DNA of 64,000 nucleotides from Caulobacter vibrioides (GCA_001449105.1 LNIY01000139.1:50295-114294); one strand, 5' to 3'. Shown: positions 8,426-16,683, counted from the stretch's first letter. Notes: generated by a model from the sequence alone, not told the origin. Numbers and translations: made by a program.

Positions 8426-9250
8426 ATGATCGCCAACTCCATCAACACCAATGCCGGCGCGATGATCGCGCTGCAAAACCTGAACGCCACCAACTCGGAG
8501 CTGACCACCACCCAGCAACGCATCAACACCGGCAAGAAGATCTCGAACGCCAAGGATAACGGCGCGATCTGGTCGATGGCGGAGATGCAGAGCGCGACCT
8601 TGAGCTCGTTGAATGCCGTGAAGGACTCGCTCCAGCGCGGTCAGTCGACCATCGACGTTGCGTTGGCGGCCGGCGACACGGTCACCGACCTGCTCGGCAA
8701 GATGAAGGAAAAGGCCCTGGCCGCTTCCGACACCTCGCTCAACACCGCTTCCTTCAAGGCGCTGCAGGCCGACTTCACGTCGCTGCGCGACCAGATCACC
8801 AAGGCCGTGACCAACGCCAAGTTCAACGGCGCCAGCGTGGTGGACGGTTCGACCACCAAGCTCGCGTTCCTGGCGAACGAAACCGGCGCGGCGTTCACCG
8901 TCACCTCGCGGACCCTGTCCCTCACGGGCATCGGTCTGACGACGACGACGACCTTCACGACGGCCGCTTCTGCGAAGACGATGATCGCCACGATCGATAC
9001 GGCTCTGCAGACCGCGACCAACAAGCTGGCCTCGCTCGGCACCAACTCGGTGGGCCTGGACATGCACTTGACCTTCATGGGCAAGCTGCAGGACAGCCTC
9101 GACGCCGGTGTCGGCAACCTGGTCGATGCGGATATGGCCAAGGAAAGCGCCAAGCTGCAGTCGCTGCAAACCAAGCAGCAACTGGGCGTGCAGGCACTGT
9201 CCATCGCCAATCAGGCGCCCCAATCGATCATGTCGCTCTTCCGCGGCTGA
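8426..9250 (+). CDS. flagellin (sigma-54-dependent paralogue 1)
   Basis: This is a structural subunit of the flagellar filament, exported by the flagellar type III system. The 274-residue protein has the short flagellin layout: a conserved N-terminal D0/D1 segment (SINTNAGAMIALQNLN), a Thr-rich variable centre, and the conserved C-terminal helix (AKLQSLQTKQQLGVQALSIA). The length and sequence match the FljK/L/M group of Caulobacter. A sigma-54 promoter and a structured leader precede it, and a strong terminator follows. The central part is nearly identical to the next flagellin gene, pointing to recent duplication or gene conversion. Confidence 0.93.
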   Translation: MIANSINTNAGAMIALQNLNATNSELTTTQQRINTGKKISNAKDNGAIWSMAEMQSATLSSLNAVKDSLQRGQSTIDVALAAGDTVTDLLGKMKEKALAASDTSLNTASFKALQADFTSLRDQITKAVTNAKFNGASVVDGSTTKLAFLANETGAAFTVTSRTLSLTGIGLTTTTTFTTAASAKTMIATIDTALQTATNKLASLGTNSVGLDMHLTFMGKLQDSLDAGVGNLVDADMAKESAKLQSLQTKQQLGVQALSIANQAPQSIMSLFRG

Positions 9251-9279
9251 TCGAAGAAGCGCCGGACCTGGCGACCAAG

Positions 9280-9316
9280 CGCCGGGCGATCGAAAGATCG
9301 CCCGGCGTTTTCTTTT
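9280..9316 (+). terminator. terminator after flagellin 1
   Basis: A perfect 12-bp stem (CGCCGGGCGATC with GATCGCCCGGCG) around a GAAA tetraloop is followed by TTTTCTTTT. Confidence 0.9.
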
Positions 9317-9391
9317 GTTCCGGGGTCTGATTTTCGCCGATCGGCGGTCGCTTTGCGGGTGGGCAATTCGGTCGCATCTGCCGAAACCTGC

Positions 9392-9438
9392 CCGGCAATA
9401 TTTGCCGGATCGGTGTTCGACTCGGCAGAAATTGCCGG
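9392..9438. promoter_or_regulatory. tandem upstream palindromes, possible FlbD (ftr-like) enhancer
   Basis: Two palindromes of the form CGGCA-N5-TGCCG (CGGCA-ATATT-TGCCG and CGGCA-GAAAT-TGCCG) have centres 30 bp apart, about three helical turns, and lie about 85-115 bp upstream of the sigma-54 -24 element. Position, spacing and sequence fit an activator enhancer such as the FlbD-bound ftr elements of Caulobacter; the link to FlbD is inferred. Confidence 0.6.
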
Positions 9439-9511
9439 TTCGGCGTATCCTAAACGAACCTATAACGCTGTAATTTCAATGACTTAAATTTTTCGGACGG
9501 GTGGGCAGGAT

Positions 9512-9526
9512 TGGCCCGGTAGTTGC
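9512..9526 (+). promoter_or_regulatory. sigma-54 promoter of second flagellin
   Basis: TGGCCCG-GTAG-TTGC matches the sigma-54 consensus with the required ten-base spacing between GG and GC. The predicted start is near 9538. Confidence 0.85.
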
Positions 9527-9539
9527 TTCCTAGTTCAGC

Positions 9540-9574
9540 GAGCAAAACGCTCCCGGCAGTCAAAATGACGTCGG
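9540..9574 (+). promoter_or_regulatory. paired A-loop hairpins in second flagellin leader
   Basis: Hairpin 1 is GAGC-AAAAC-GCTC, identical in loop to the first leader with one compensated base-pair change. Hairpin 2 is GTC-AAAAT-GAC inside an outer CCG/CGG pairing. Both begin right after the predicted transcription start. Confidence 0.6.
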
Positions 9575-9601
9575 ACAACCTGAAATAGGAACATATTCGT
9601 T

Positions 9602-10423
9602 ATGGCGCTGAACAGCATCAACACGAACTCGGGCGCGATGATCGCCCTGCAAAACCTGAACTCGACCAACAGCGAGCTGCAGGTTACGCAACAACGCATC
9701 AACACTGGCAAGAAGATCGGCTCGTCCAAGGACAACGGCGCGATCTGGGCCACCGCCAAGAACCAGTCGGCCACCGCTTCCTCGCTCAACGCCGTGAAGG
9801 ACTCGCTGCAACGCGGTCAGTCCACCATCGACGTCGCGCTGGCGGCTGGCGACACGGTCACCGATCTGCTCGGCAAGATGAAGGAAAAGGCCCTGGCCGC
9901 TTCCGACACCTCGCTGAACACGGCTTCGTTCAACGCGCTGAAGGCTGACTTCACCTCGCTGCGCGACCAGATCACCAAGGCTGTGACCAACGCCAAGTTC
10001 AACGGCGCCAGCATCATCGACGGTAAGACCACGAAGCTCAGCTTCCTGGCCAACTCGGACGGCACGGCCATCACCGTGAACGCCAAGACCCTGTCGCTGG
10101 CCGGCATCGGTCTGAGCACCACGACCACCTTCACGACCGCCGCCGCGGCCAAGACGATGATCACCACCATCGACACGGCCCTGCAAACGGCGACCAACAA
10201 GCTGGCCTCGCTGGGCACCAGCTCGACCGGCCTGGACACCCACCTGAACTTCGTCGGCAAGCTGCAAGACAGCCTCGACGCCGGCGTGGGCAACCTGGTC
10301 GACGCCGACCTGGCCAAGGAAAGCGCCAAGCTCCAAGCCCTGCAAACCAAGCAGCAGCTGGGCATCCAGGCGCTCTCGATCGCCAACCAGTCGACCGGCA
10401 CGGTCCTGAGCCTGTTCCGATAA
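9602..10423 (+). CDS. flagellin (sigma-54-dependent paralogue 2)
   Basis: This is a filament subunit of 273 residues, closely related to the preceding flagellin. The N-terminal (SINTNSGAMIALQNLNSTNS) and C-terminal (ESAKLQALQTKQQLGIQALS) assembly regions are conserved, and differences cluster in the middle (for example NSDGTAITVNAKTLSLAG). It has its own sigma-54 promoter with the clearest upstream palindromes in the cluster and a terminator after the stop. It belongs to the FljK/L type. Confidence 0.93.
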   Translation: MALNSINTNSGAMIALQNLNSTNSELQVTQQRINTGKKIGSSKDNGAIWATAKNQSATASSLNAVKDSLQRGQSTIDVALAAGDTVTDLLGKMKEKALAASDTSLNTASFNALKADFTSLRDQITKAVTNAKFNGASIIDGKTTKLSFLANSDGTAITVNAKTLSLAGIGLSTTTTFTTAAAAKTMITTIDTALQTATNKLASLGTSSTGLDTHLNFVGKLQDSLDAGVGNLVDADLAKESAKLQALQTKQQLGIQALSIANQSTGTVLSLFR

Positions 10424-10433
10424 GGAACGAGCA

Positions 10434-10468
10434 GGGGGCGGCTCTCACGGGCCGCCCCCGCCTTTCTT
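10434..10468 (+). terminator. terminator after flagellin 2
   Basis: A stem GGGGGCGGC with GCCGCCCCC around an eight-base loop is followed by a pyrimidine-rich CGCCTTTCTT tail. Confidence 0.75.
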
Positions 10469-10527
10469 CGGCCGCGAGCCGGGGAGGGGAGCAAAGAAGG
10501 CGCCGCTGAACGGCGGTGACAGGAGAG

Positions 10528-10872
10528 ATGGAAAACAAGGCCGCGCTGCCGGCTCAGGTTCAAGAGCCGCCCGCGCAAAATCTGATCGTTCCCATGACCG
10601 TCCCGGGCAAGGCCTCGGACGGCGAAGTCGTATCCGACGCCCGCAAGGCCGAGGTTCGCAAGTCCGCCGAGCAGAAGGTCGTCGACGACGGCCCCCAGCC
10701 AGGCGACCTGCGTCTCGTGATCGAGCAGGACACCGACAGCGGCGTCTACGTCTACAAGACGGTGGATCGGCGGACGGGCGAGACCCTGAAGCAGTATCCC
10801 CGCGAAGACGTGCTGCGGTTCAAGGAAGCGGCCTCGTACGGGCCCGGCGCCATCTACGACGGCCTGACCTAG
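10528..10872 (+). CDS. flaG: FlaG-family flagellar protein
   Basis: The C-terminal half contains DLRLVIEQDTDSGVYVYKTV, then RRTGETLKQYP and EDVLRF, the FlaG-family pattern (strand, D-x-x-T/S-G, V-D-x-x-T-G-E, Q-x-P, E-x-V-L). FlaG proteins influence filament length or number; the mechanism is unclear. The start is uncertain: the ATG at 10528 has AGGAG only two bases upstream, while a GTG at 10516 is in frame with AAGAAGG further upstream. The N-terminal 45 residues are Pro/Ala-rich and probably disordered. It sits between two flagellin genes, which supports the flagellar assignment. Confidence 0.7.
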   Translation: MENKAALPAQVQEPPAQNLIVPMTVPGKASDGEVVSDARKAEVRKSAEQKVVDDGPQPGDLRLVIEQDTDSGVYVYKTVDRRTGETLKQYPREDVLRFKEAASYGPGAIYDGLT

Positions 10873-10945
10873 CAGGCCTTCGCGCGTCACGGTTTGCATG
10901 CACGCTTGCGGCGCGACGTCGCAGGCGCATCATGGTTTGCGCGCG

Positions 10946-10953
10946 TTAACCAT
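10946..10953 (+). promoter_or_regulatory. TTAACCAT motif upstream of third flagellin
   Basis: TTAACCAT resembles the CtrA half-site seen in Caulobacter promoters and lies about 100 bp before the third flagellin start. No GG-N10-GC sigma-54 element is present in this upstream region. Confidence 0.3.
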
Positions 10954-11055
10954 ATTCTTACTCCCCGGGCGGCACTTTCACGGTCGATCCGCTCGGGCGT
11001 CGAATCGCGCACCGAGCTCCTCGTAAGTCGGCGAGAACGCCGTTCGGAGATCGTG

Positions 11056-11892
11056 ATGACGCTGAGCGTGAACACCAATCAGCCTGCGCTGATCGCCCTG
11101 CAGAACCTGAACAAGACCAACGACGAGATGCAGGGCGTCCAGACCCGCATCAACACCGGCCTTGCGATCTCCAGCGCCAAGGACAACGCCGCCGTCTGGT
11201 CGATCGCCCAGGACCAGCAGGCCGACCGCTCGGCCCTGGCCTCGGTCAAGATGAGCCTGGACCGCGCCACCTCGATCGCCGACGTGGCCCTGACGGCCGG
11301 CGAGTCGGTCTCCGACCTACTCAACCTGATGCGCGAGAAGGTGGTCGCCGCCAAGGACAGCTCGCTGTCGACCCAGGCGCGCACCGCCCTCAACGCCGAC
11401 TTCCAGGGCCTGCTCAGCAACCTCACCCAGGTGGTCGACAGCGCGACCTTCGACGGCGCCAACATCCTCGACGGCAGCCAGACCAACGCCATCACCTTCC
11501 TGGCCGACGCCGACGCCCAGACGGTCATCTCGCTGAACCTGCAGACCCTGTCGCTGGGCAGCCCGAAGAACAGCCTGCTGGCCGGCGACAGCATCGCCAC
11601 CCTGACCCAGGCGACCGCGGTGCTTGCGCGCCTCGACGCGACGATCGCCACGGTCAACCAGGCCGTCGGCTCGATCGGCTCGCAGGCCAAGCAGATCGAC
11701 GCCCACAACACCTTCGTCTCCAAGCTTTCGGACGTGCTGGAAACCGGCGTGGGCAACCTCGTCGACGCCGACATGGCCAAGGAAAGCGCCCGCCTGCAGG
11801 CCCTGCAGGTGAAGCAGCAGCTGGGCGCCCAGGCCCTGTCGATCGCCAACGGCGCCCCGCAGATCATCCTGTCGCTGTTCGGCAATGGCTGA
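11056..11892 (+). CDS. divergent flagellin, FljJ-like
   Basis: The 278-residue flagellin keeps the N-terminal (LSVNTNQPALIALQNLNKTN) and C-terminal (RLQALQVKQQLGAQALSIAN) assembly regions but is clearly more divergent than the other two. It is slightly longer and resembles the 29-kDa FljJ flagellin, which in C. crescentus has a regulatory role in flagellin translation. The start at 11056 follows GGAGA; the in-frame codon at 10894 only adds leader. Unlike the other two genes, it lacks a sigma-54 promoter, so its timing may differ. A hairpin CGGC-GAGAAC-GCCG (near 11032) lies in its leader. Confidence 0.9.
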   Translation: MTLSVNTNQPALIALQNLNKTNDEMQGVQTRINTGLAISSAKDNAAVWSIAQDQQADRSALASVKMSLDRATSIADVALTAGESVSDLLNLMREKVVAAKDSSLSTQARTALNADFQGLLSNLTQVVDSATFDGANILDGSQTNAITFLADADAQTVISLNLQTLSLGSPKNSLLAGDSIATLTQATAVLARLDATIATVNQAVGSIGSQAKQIDAHNTFVSKLSDVLETGVGNLVDADMAKESARLQALQVKQQLGAQALSIANGAPQIILSLFGNG

Positions 11893-11924
11893 CGCGGCGC
11901 CTGCCGCAACGTAATTGTCATACG

Positions 11925-11956
11925 AAACGCCGGTCTTTCCCTAGGCCGGCGTTTCT
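11925..11956. terminator. bidirectional hairpin terminator
   Basis: A 9-bp stem AAACGCCGG with CCGGCGTTT encloses a twelve-base loop and ends in TTTCT. It lies right after the third flagellin gene. Confidence 0.75.
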
Positions 11957-12001
11957 CGCGTGGTTACTCTGCATCCTGCATCGCAAGGGGATTCGTTCGA
12001 C

Positions 12002-12556
12002 ATGATCGAACTGCGGGACTTGAGAGACGAGGACGAGGCGGTGCTGTTCCAGTGGCGCGCCGAACCCGAGGTCGACCGCTGGATGTCGGACGCGGCGTTT
12101 CCCAGCCACGAGGCGCACGCCGCCTGGTTCGAGGGCCTGCGCAAGGATCCCGACATGGCCGGCTGGATGATCGTGCGCGCCGGCGCGCCGGCCGGGTTGC
12201 TGACGCTGACGGGCCTGCAGTCGCATCATCGCCGCGCGGGCTGGAACTGGTTCGTCGGCGCCGCCGACGCCCGCCGTCGCGGGGTGGGGCGGGCGGCCCA
12301 GGTGCTGGGTCTCGACCGCGCCTTCGGCGAGCTTGGCCTGCACAAGGTGTTCGCCGAGGTCATGGCCGACAACGACGCGGCGCTGAAGGCCCAGTCGGCC
12401 TCGGGCTTCCGTCGCGAGGGCTATCTGCGCGGCCACGTGCTGAAGAACGGCGAGCCGCGCGACGTGGTGCTGCTGGGCATCCTGGCCGAGGAATGGGCGG
12501 GTTTGCGCGACGAGGCCCGCCGGGCGTTGAGCGACGCCCACCTGATCGCGGCCTGA
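12002..12556 (+). CDS. GNAT N-acetyltransferase, PseH/FlmH-like
   Basis: The 184-residue protein is a GNAT acetyltransferase of the PseH type, which acetylates a UDP-amino-sugar in pseudaminic (or related nonulosonic) acid synthesis used to decorate flagellin. It shows the N-terminal 'LFQWRAEPEVDRWM' pattern, the acetyl-CoA loop 'RRRGVGRAA' and the 'ADNDAALKAQSASGF' segment typical of this fold. AAGGGGAT precedes the ATG at 12002. Its place directly after the flagellins and near flbA supports a flagellin-glycosylation role; in C. crescentus the equivalent is FlmH. Another GNAT substrate remains possible. Confidence 0.72.
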   Translation: MIELRDLRDEDEAVLFQWRAEPEVDRWMSDAAFPSHEAHAAWFEGLRKDPDMAGWMIVRAGAPAGLLTLTGLQSHHRRAGWNWFVGAADARRRGVGRAAQVLGLDRAFGELGLHKVFAEVMADNDAALKAQSASGFRREGYLRGHVLKNGEPRDVVLLGILAEEWAGLRDEARRALSDAHLIAA

Positions 12557-12647
12557 TCGAGAACAATTCACACGTCTTAACGAAACGTCAGCGTTCGTAG
12601 CCGAAGATTGCCACGCGTGACGTAGTGCGCGCTTTGTGGAAGCGGTC

Positions 12648-15482
12648 GTGATCACTTTCGACACCAGTTCGCTGCTGAGCTACTACCAGGCCAAGCTTGG
12701 TGTGGGCACGGCCGCGTCCACGCTGTCGACGGGCACGACCTCCACCTCGACCGCCAAGCAGGGCATCCCGGCCGCGCCGTGGACCACGGTGACCACCGAG
12801 CCCAGCGATCTGGTCAAGGCGGCGCTGAACGGCCGCAAGTTCGTCGACGAAGGCGCAGCCGAGGCCGCGGCCCCGGGCATCAAGGGCGACTACAAGAAGC
12901 TGTTCTCGGCCTATCAGGCGCTGAACACCCTGACGGCCATCGCCAACCGCGCCAGCGAGAAGAACGTCTCCGACAGCGAGATCAAGCGCCTGCAGACGGC
13001 GCTGACCAAGGGGCTGACGGAGCTCACCAACTACATCCAGAACGCCAACACCGACGGCATGCGCCTGACCACCGGCGCGGCCATGACCCAGGACAAGTCC
13101 AAGGTCGGCGTGCCCAAGAACGTCTACGGCTACGTCACCAACACGCTCTACAGCGGCCAGTTCGACGACGAGGTCCCCGCCTTCAAGGGCGACCAGAAGT
13201 TCACGATGTCGGTCACCAAGTTCGGTGAGACACAGAATCTGACGATGGACCTGTCGGAGATGGGGGCGACGCCGCGGACGATGTCCAACGTCGTCAGCTT
13301 CTTCAACGGCAAGCTCCAGGCCGCCGGCTACAACACCACCTTCGCCGTCGAGCGCACGCCCGGCGTCGAGCGCACCACCACGGTCAACGGCCAGACGGTG
13401 AAGCTGCCGGCCACCGGCGACGACTTCGCCCTGCGCATCCGCGGCGACTCCATCGAGAAGCTGAACTTCACGGCCCCGGCGGCCAAGCCGGCGGTCTACA
13501 TCACCACCGAGGCTGGCAATCCGGACCCGGACAAGGACACCAAGACCGACGACGCGGTCATCGAGAACACTCTGACCAAGTACGGCACGGGCTCCGCCGC
13601 CGGCACGGCCGGCGCCAAGGTGTTCTCCGACACGCTGGAAGGCACGGTCGCCAAGGTCCACAAGACCGTCACCGGCCCCGACGGCTCGATCTACGTGCTG
13701 GCCGACGTCGAAAAGAGCGTCGAGAGCCAGACCATCAAGGGCGACCAGGACGTCGCCCTGCTGAAGTACGACTCGGCCGGCAAGCTGCTCTATGCGCGCA
13801 GCCTGGGCGCGGCCGACACGGCCACCGGCTATTCGATCGCGGTGTCGGACGACGGCAAGGTCGCCATCGCCGGTTCCGTGGCGGGCACGCTGAACGGCGT
13901 CACCACCGGCCCGATCAATTCCGACAGCAACGGCACGGTCACCGACAGCTTCGTGTCGCTGTACGACGCCAACGGCGACGAGGCCTGGACGGTTCGCCGC
14001 GGCGGTCTGCTGGAAGACGAGGCCACGGCCGTGGCCTTCGGCGAGGACGGCGTGGTCTATGTGGCCGGCCGCACCAAGTCGGACCTGCCTGGCGCCACCG
14101 GCTCGGCCTCGCTGGGCGGCTACGACAACTATCTGACCGGCTTCGCCACCGACATCGCCGGCACGCCCAAGGCGCTGTTCACCACCCACTTCGGCAGCGC
14201 CGAGAACGACACGGTGTCGGGCATCGTCGTCGACGGCGGCAAGGTGATCGTGGCCAGCAAGGAAGGCAGCCAGGCCAAGCTGCGCAGCTTCGACGTCGCC
14301 ACCACCGTGGTCACCGAGAACCGCACGTCGCTGAACTCGGCCGGCATCTACGAGACCAAGGCGGTGACCTACACCAAGGCCGCGACCATGAACGTGGGCG
14401 CTGTGCGAGACCTGGGCACGCTGAAGGGCGGCGACATCGCCGGCCTCACCATCGACAACGGCCAGCTCTACATCGGCGGCTACACCACCAACGGCGAGCT
14501 GTCGGTGGGCAACGTCACCAAGGCCGCCTCGGGCGGTTCGGACGGTTTCGTGGCCCGCATCTCGCTGGACCTGACCGACACGGCCGGCGACACCCTGTCC
14601 TATTACGGCGGCACGGGCGACGACACCGTCACCGGCATGGCCGTCTCCAACGGCCAGGTCTGGCTGGTCGGCTCGGCCGGCAAGGACCTGGCGGGCCTGC
14701 CCACGGTCGGCCAGAAGGACGGCTACGTCGCCCAGATCGACATGGACACCGGCGCGGCCACCTGGGAACAGCGCCTGACCGGCAAGGACGGCTACGCCAC
14801 CCCGACCTCGATCGCGGTCGACGCCTCCGGCTCCAGTTCCCTCGACGTCTTCGGCCTGCCGCGCGGCGCGATGAACTACGTCCAGTCGGACAAGATCGTC
14901 TCGGCGACCTCGGCCCGCCCTGGCGACACCTTCCAGATCCGCACGCGCGAGCGCGGTCCGCTGACGACCATCACCATCAGCGCCAACGACACGCTCGAGA
15001 CCCTGGCCGACAAGATCCGCCGCGCCTCGGGCAGCGCGGCCAAGGTGTCGATCACCAGCGACGGCAACATGCGCAAGCTGAGCATCACGCCGGCCTTCAA
15101 GACCTCGACCGTCGAGATCCTGCCCGGCAAGGGCGACAGCGACGTGCTGGATGCGCTGGGCCTGGCCTCGGGCGTGGTGCGCAACACCAAGACCGAAGGC
15201 GGCCGCACCGTCTCGGCCGACGGCAAGGGCCCGGTCTACGGCCTCAAGCTCAATCTCGACATGAGCCTGGCCGACGCCGAGTCGCGCGCCACGACCGCCG
15301 ACCTGCTTAAGTCGGCCACCGCGGCGATCCGCAACGCCTATCGCGAGATGGCCGATATCGCCAACGGGGTGAAGGCCGACACGTCCTCGACCAAGGGCAA
15401 CACCACCGGCACGGCGCCCGCTTACCTGACCAACCAGATCGCCAACTACCAGGCCGCGCTCGACCGTCTGACCGGCGGTTGA
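12648..15482 (+). CDS. flaEY: FlaEY-like flagellar regulatory protein
   Basis: The 944-residue protein begins ITFDTSSLLSYYQAKLG. Its middle carries beta-propeller (SBBP-type) repeats such as 'DVALLKYDSAGKLLYARSLG' and 'SIAVSDDGKVAIAGS', and near the C-terminus is a Hook_IN-like motif ('DTLETLADKIRRASGSAAKV') also found in hook-filament proteins. This length and layout recall the Caulobacter regulatory protein FlaEY, required for normal filament assembly. The GTG at 12648 was chosen because GGAAG lies five bases upstream; the GTG at 12636 has no ribosome site. It follows the flagellin cluster on the same strand. A 1197-codon open frame opposite it is a GC artefact. Confidence 0.65.
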   Translation: MITFDTSSLLSYYQAKLGVGTAASTLSTGTTSTSTAKQGIPAAPWTTVTTEPSDLVKAALNGRKFVDEGAAEAAAPGIKGDYKKLFSAYQALNTLTAIANRASEKNVSDSEIKRLQTALTKGLTELTNYIQNANTDGMRLTTGAAMTQDKSKVGVPKNVYGYVTNTLYSGQFDDEVPAFKGDQKFTMSVTKFGETQNLTMDLSEMGATPRTMSNVVSFFNGKLQAAGYNTTFAVERTPGVERTTTVNGQTVKLPATGDDFALRIRGDSIEKLNFTAPAAKPAVYITTEAGNPDPDKDTKTDDAVIENTLTKYGTGSAAGTAGAKVFSDTLEGTVAKVHKTVTGPDGSIYVLADVEKSVESQTIKGDQDVALLKYDSAGKLLYARSLGAADTATGYSIAVSDDGKVAIAGSVAGTLNGVTTGPINSDSNGTVTDSFVSLYDANGDEAWTVRRGGLLEDEATAVAFGEDGVVYVAGRTKSDLPGATGSASLGGYDNYLTGFATDIAGTPKALFTTHFGSAENDTVSGIVVDGGKVIVASKEGSQAKLRSFDVATTVVTENRTSLNSAGIYETKAVTYTKAATMNVGAVRDLGTLKGGDIAGLTIDNGQLYIGGYTTNGELSVGNVTKAASGGSDGFVARISLDLTDTAGDTLSYYGGTGDDTVTGMAVSNGQVWLVGSAGKDLAGLPTVGQKDGYVAQIDMDTGAATWEQRLTGKDGYATPTSIAVDASGSSSLDVFGLPRGAMNYVQSDKIVSATSARPGDTFQIRTRERGPLTTITISANDTLETLADKIRRASGSAAKVSITSDGNMRKLSITPAFKTSTVEILPGKGDSDVLDALGLASGVVRNTKTEGGRTVSADGKGPVYGLKLNLDMSLADAESRATTADLLKSATAAIRNAYREMADIANGVKADTSSTKGNTTGTAPAYLTNQIANYQAALDRLTGG

Positions 15483-15548
15483 CAATTGTAAGCGCTCCAC
15501 GGCGCGGCGACGCTTGAAACCGTCACCAACGCGTCGTAGCCAGGGGGC

Positions 15549-16229
15549 ATGGAACTTCTCAAAGACCGACGCGTGCTGCTGGGCGGCGGAGCGGCCCTGG
15601 CTGTGATCGCTGGCCTGGGCGTGGCCTTCGCGCTGATGGGCGGCAAGGACCGCAAGCCGGCCGAAGAACCGCCGGCCTCGCGCGCCGGCCTGATCGTCGA
15701 GACCGGCCGTCCGGACGACACCAAGCTCAACGACCCGGCCCGTCCGCTGCGCTGCTTCGTCGGCGGTCAGTTCGTGGGCGAGACCACCCTGGCCGAATGC
15801 GCCAAGAAGAACGGCGTGGCGACCGGCGCCCTGGACGTCGGCGTCGACGAGACCGGGGCCCTGGCCGCCGCCGACCAGGCCGGCACCGTGCTGACCCCGC
15901 TGCCGCCGCCGACAGTCGCCGCGCCGGTCGCCACCGCGCCGACGCCCGCGCCCGCCGGGCCGAGCGCGGCCAGCAGCGCGCCGCTGGCGGTCTGCCAGCG
16001 CTATTCCGGCGGCCAGTGGAACAAGCTGCCCGGCGAAATCACCCAGAACGCCTGCATCCAGCAGCTGTTCGCAGGCAAGTGCGAGCGTCCGGGCGGCGCC
16101 ACCTACGGCCGCTGGGGCGACGAGACCCTGCGCCTGCTGCCGGGCCGGGTCGAAGCCTCGTCCGACAACCGCTCGTTCCATCTGGTGGTCGAACAGGCCG
16201 CCAACTGCGCCATTCCCAGCGTCGGCTGA
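15549..16229 (+). CDS. membrane-anchored hypothetical protein
   Basis: The 226-residue protein has one N-terminal membrane segment (residues about 9-31, GGGAALAVIAGLGVAFALMG), a Pro/Ala-rich linker around residues 115-145 and a C-terminal domain with several cysteines (CQRYSGGQWNKLPGEITQNA and CERPGG), consistent with a small disulfide-stabilised periplasmic domain. I do not recognise the family. It lies 66 bp after flaEY and 14 bp before a lipoprotein gene, so all three may be cotranscribed. Confidence 0.65.
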   Translation: MELLKDRRVLLGGGAALAVIAGLGVAFALMGGKDRKPAEEPPASRAGLIVETGRPDDTKLNDPARPLRCFVGGQFVGETTLAECAKKNGVATGALDVGVDETGALAAADQAGTVLTPLPPPTVAAPVATAPTPAPAGPSAASSAPLAVCQRYSGGQWNKLPGEITQNACIQQLFAGKCERPGGATYGRWGDETLRLLPGRVEASSDNRSFHLVVEQAANCAIPSVG

Positions 16230-16243
16230 GAAGGAGATCCCCG

Positions 16244-16633
16244 ATGCGCCTTTCGCAAGCCGCCGCCGTCATCGTCCTGGCCATGTCCGCCGTCGGCCTC
16301 TCGGCCTGCGTGAAGCAGACCAAGGCGCCGTTCGACCAGGGCATCTGCAACCACGTGATCCTGAAGAAGGACGGCACGCTGCAGTTCAACCCGGTCGAGC
16401 GCAACGTGCCCAACATGGAGACCTGCGCGGCCACGCTTGAAGGCATGCGCATCCGCTTCATGCGCATGGGCCTGCGCCGGGAAGAGCTGACCGGCTCCTA
16501 CCAGGGCAAGTTCATCTTCGTGCAGAAGGAAGGCATCTATCTGGGCGACAGCTACGAGGGCGCCCGGTTCATGTCCCTGGTGCGCACTGGCGACGGCCGC
16601 CTGGCCGTGCCGGGCGCCATGCCGCCGCGCTGA
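16244..16633 (+). CDS. small putative lipoprotein
   Basis: The 129-residue protein has a lipoprotein signal ending in V-G-L-S-A-C (lipidated cysteine at residue 22). The mature part has two further cysteines and a short strand-rich end (GSYQGKFIFVQKEGIYLGD). AAGGAGA lies just before the ATG. The upstream neighbour is a membrane-anchored protein with similar cysteine content, so the two may act together in the envelope. The function is unknown. Confidence 0.75.
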   Translation: MRLSQAAAVIVLAMSAVGLSACVKQTKAPFDQGICNHVILKKDGTLQFNPVERNVPNMETCAATLEGMRIRFMRMGLRREELTGSYQGKFIFVQKEGIYLGDSYEGARFMSLVRTGDGRLAVPGAMPPR

Positions 16634-16683
16634 CGCTTGAATTGAGCAGGAGAGGGCGGTGGATAACCGCCCTCCGTTCACAG

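Larger units (their letters stand above)
9251..9601 (+). other. intergenic region between flagellins 1 and 2
   Basis: This 351-bp gap has no gene. It contains a terminator (9280-9312), two CGGCA-N5-TGCCG palindromes (9392-9408 and 9422-9438), a sigma-54 promoter (9512-9526) and a two-hairpin leader (9540-9574). Confidence 0.75.

Noticed and set aside
10873..11055. A sigma-54 promoter before the third flagellin
   Set aside because: The nearest GG and GC pairs are one base off the required spacing and lack the TTGC half with matching TGG.
12588..16181. 1197-codon open frame opposite FlaEY
   Set aside because: High GC with few stops in the reverse frame; the forward gene has domains, a ribosome site and a conserved start, and the reverse product is low-complexity Gly/Arg/Ala.
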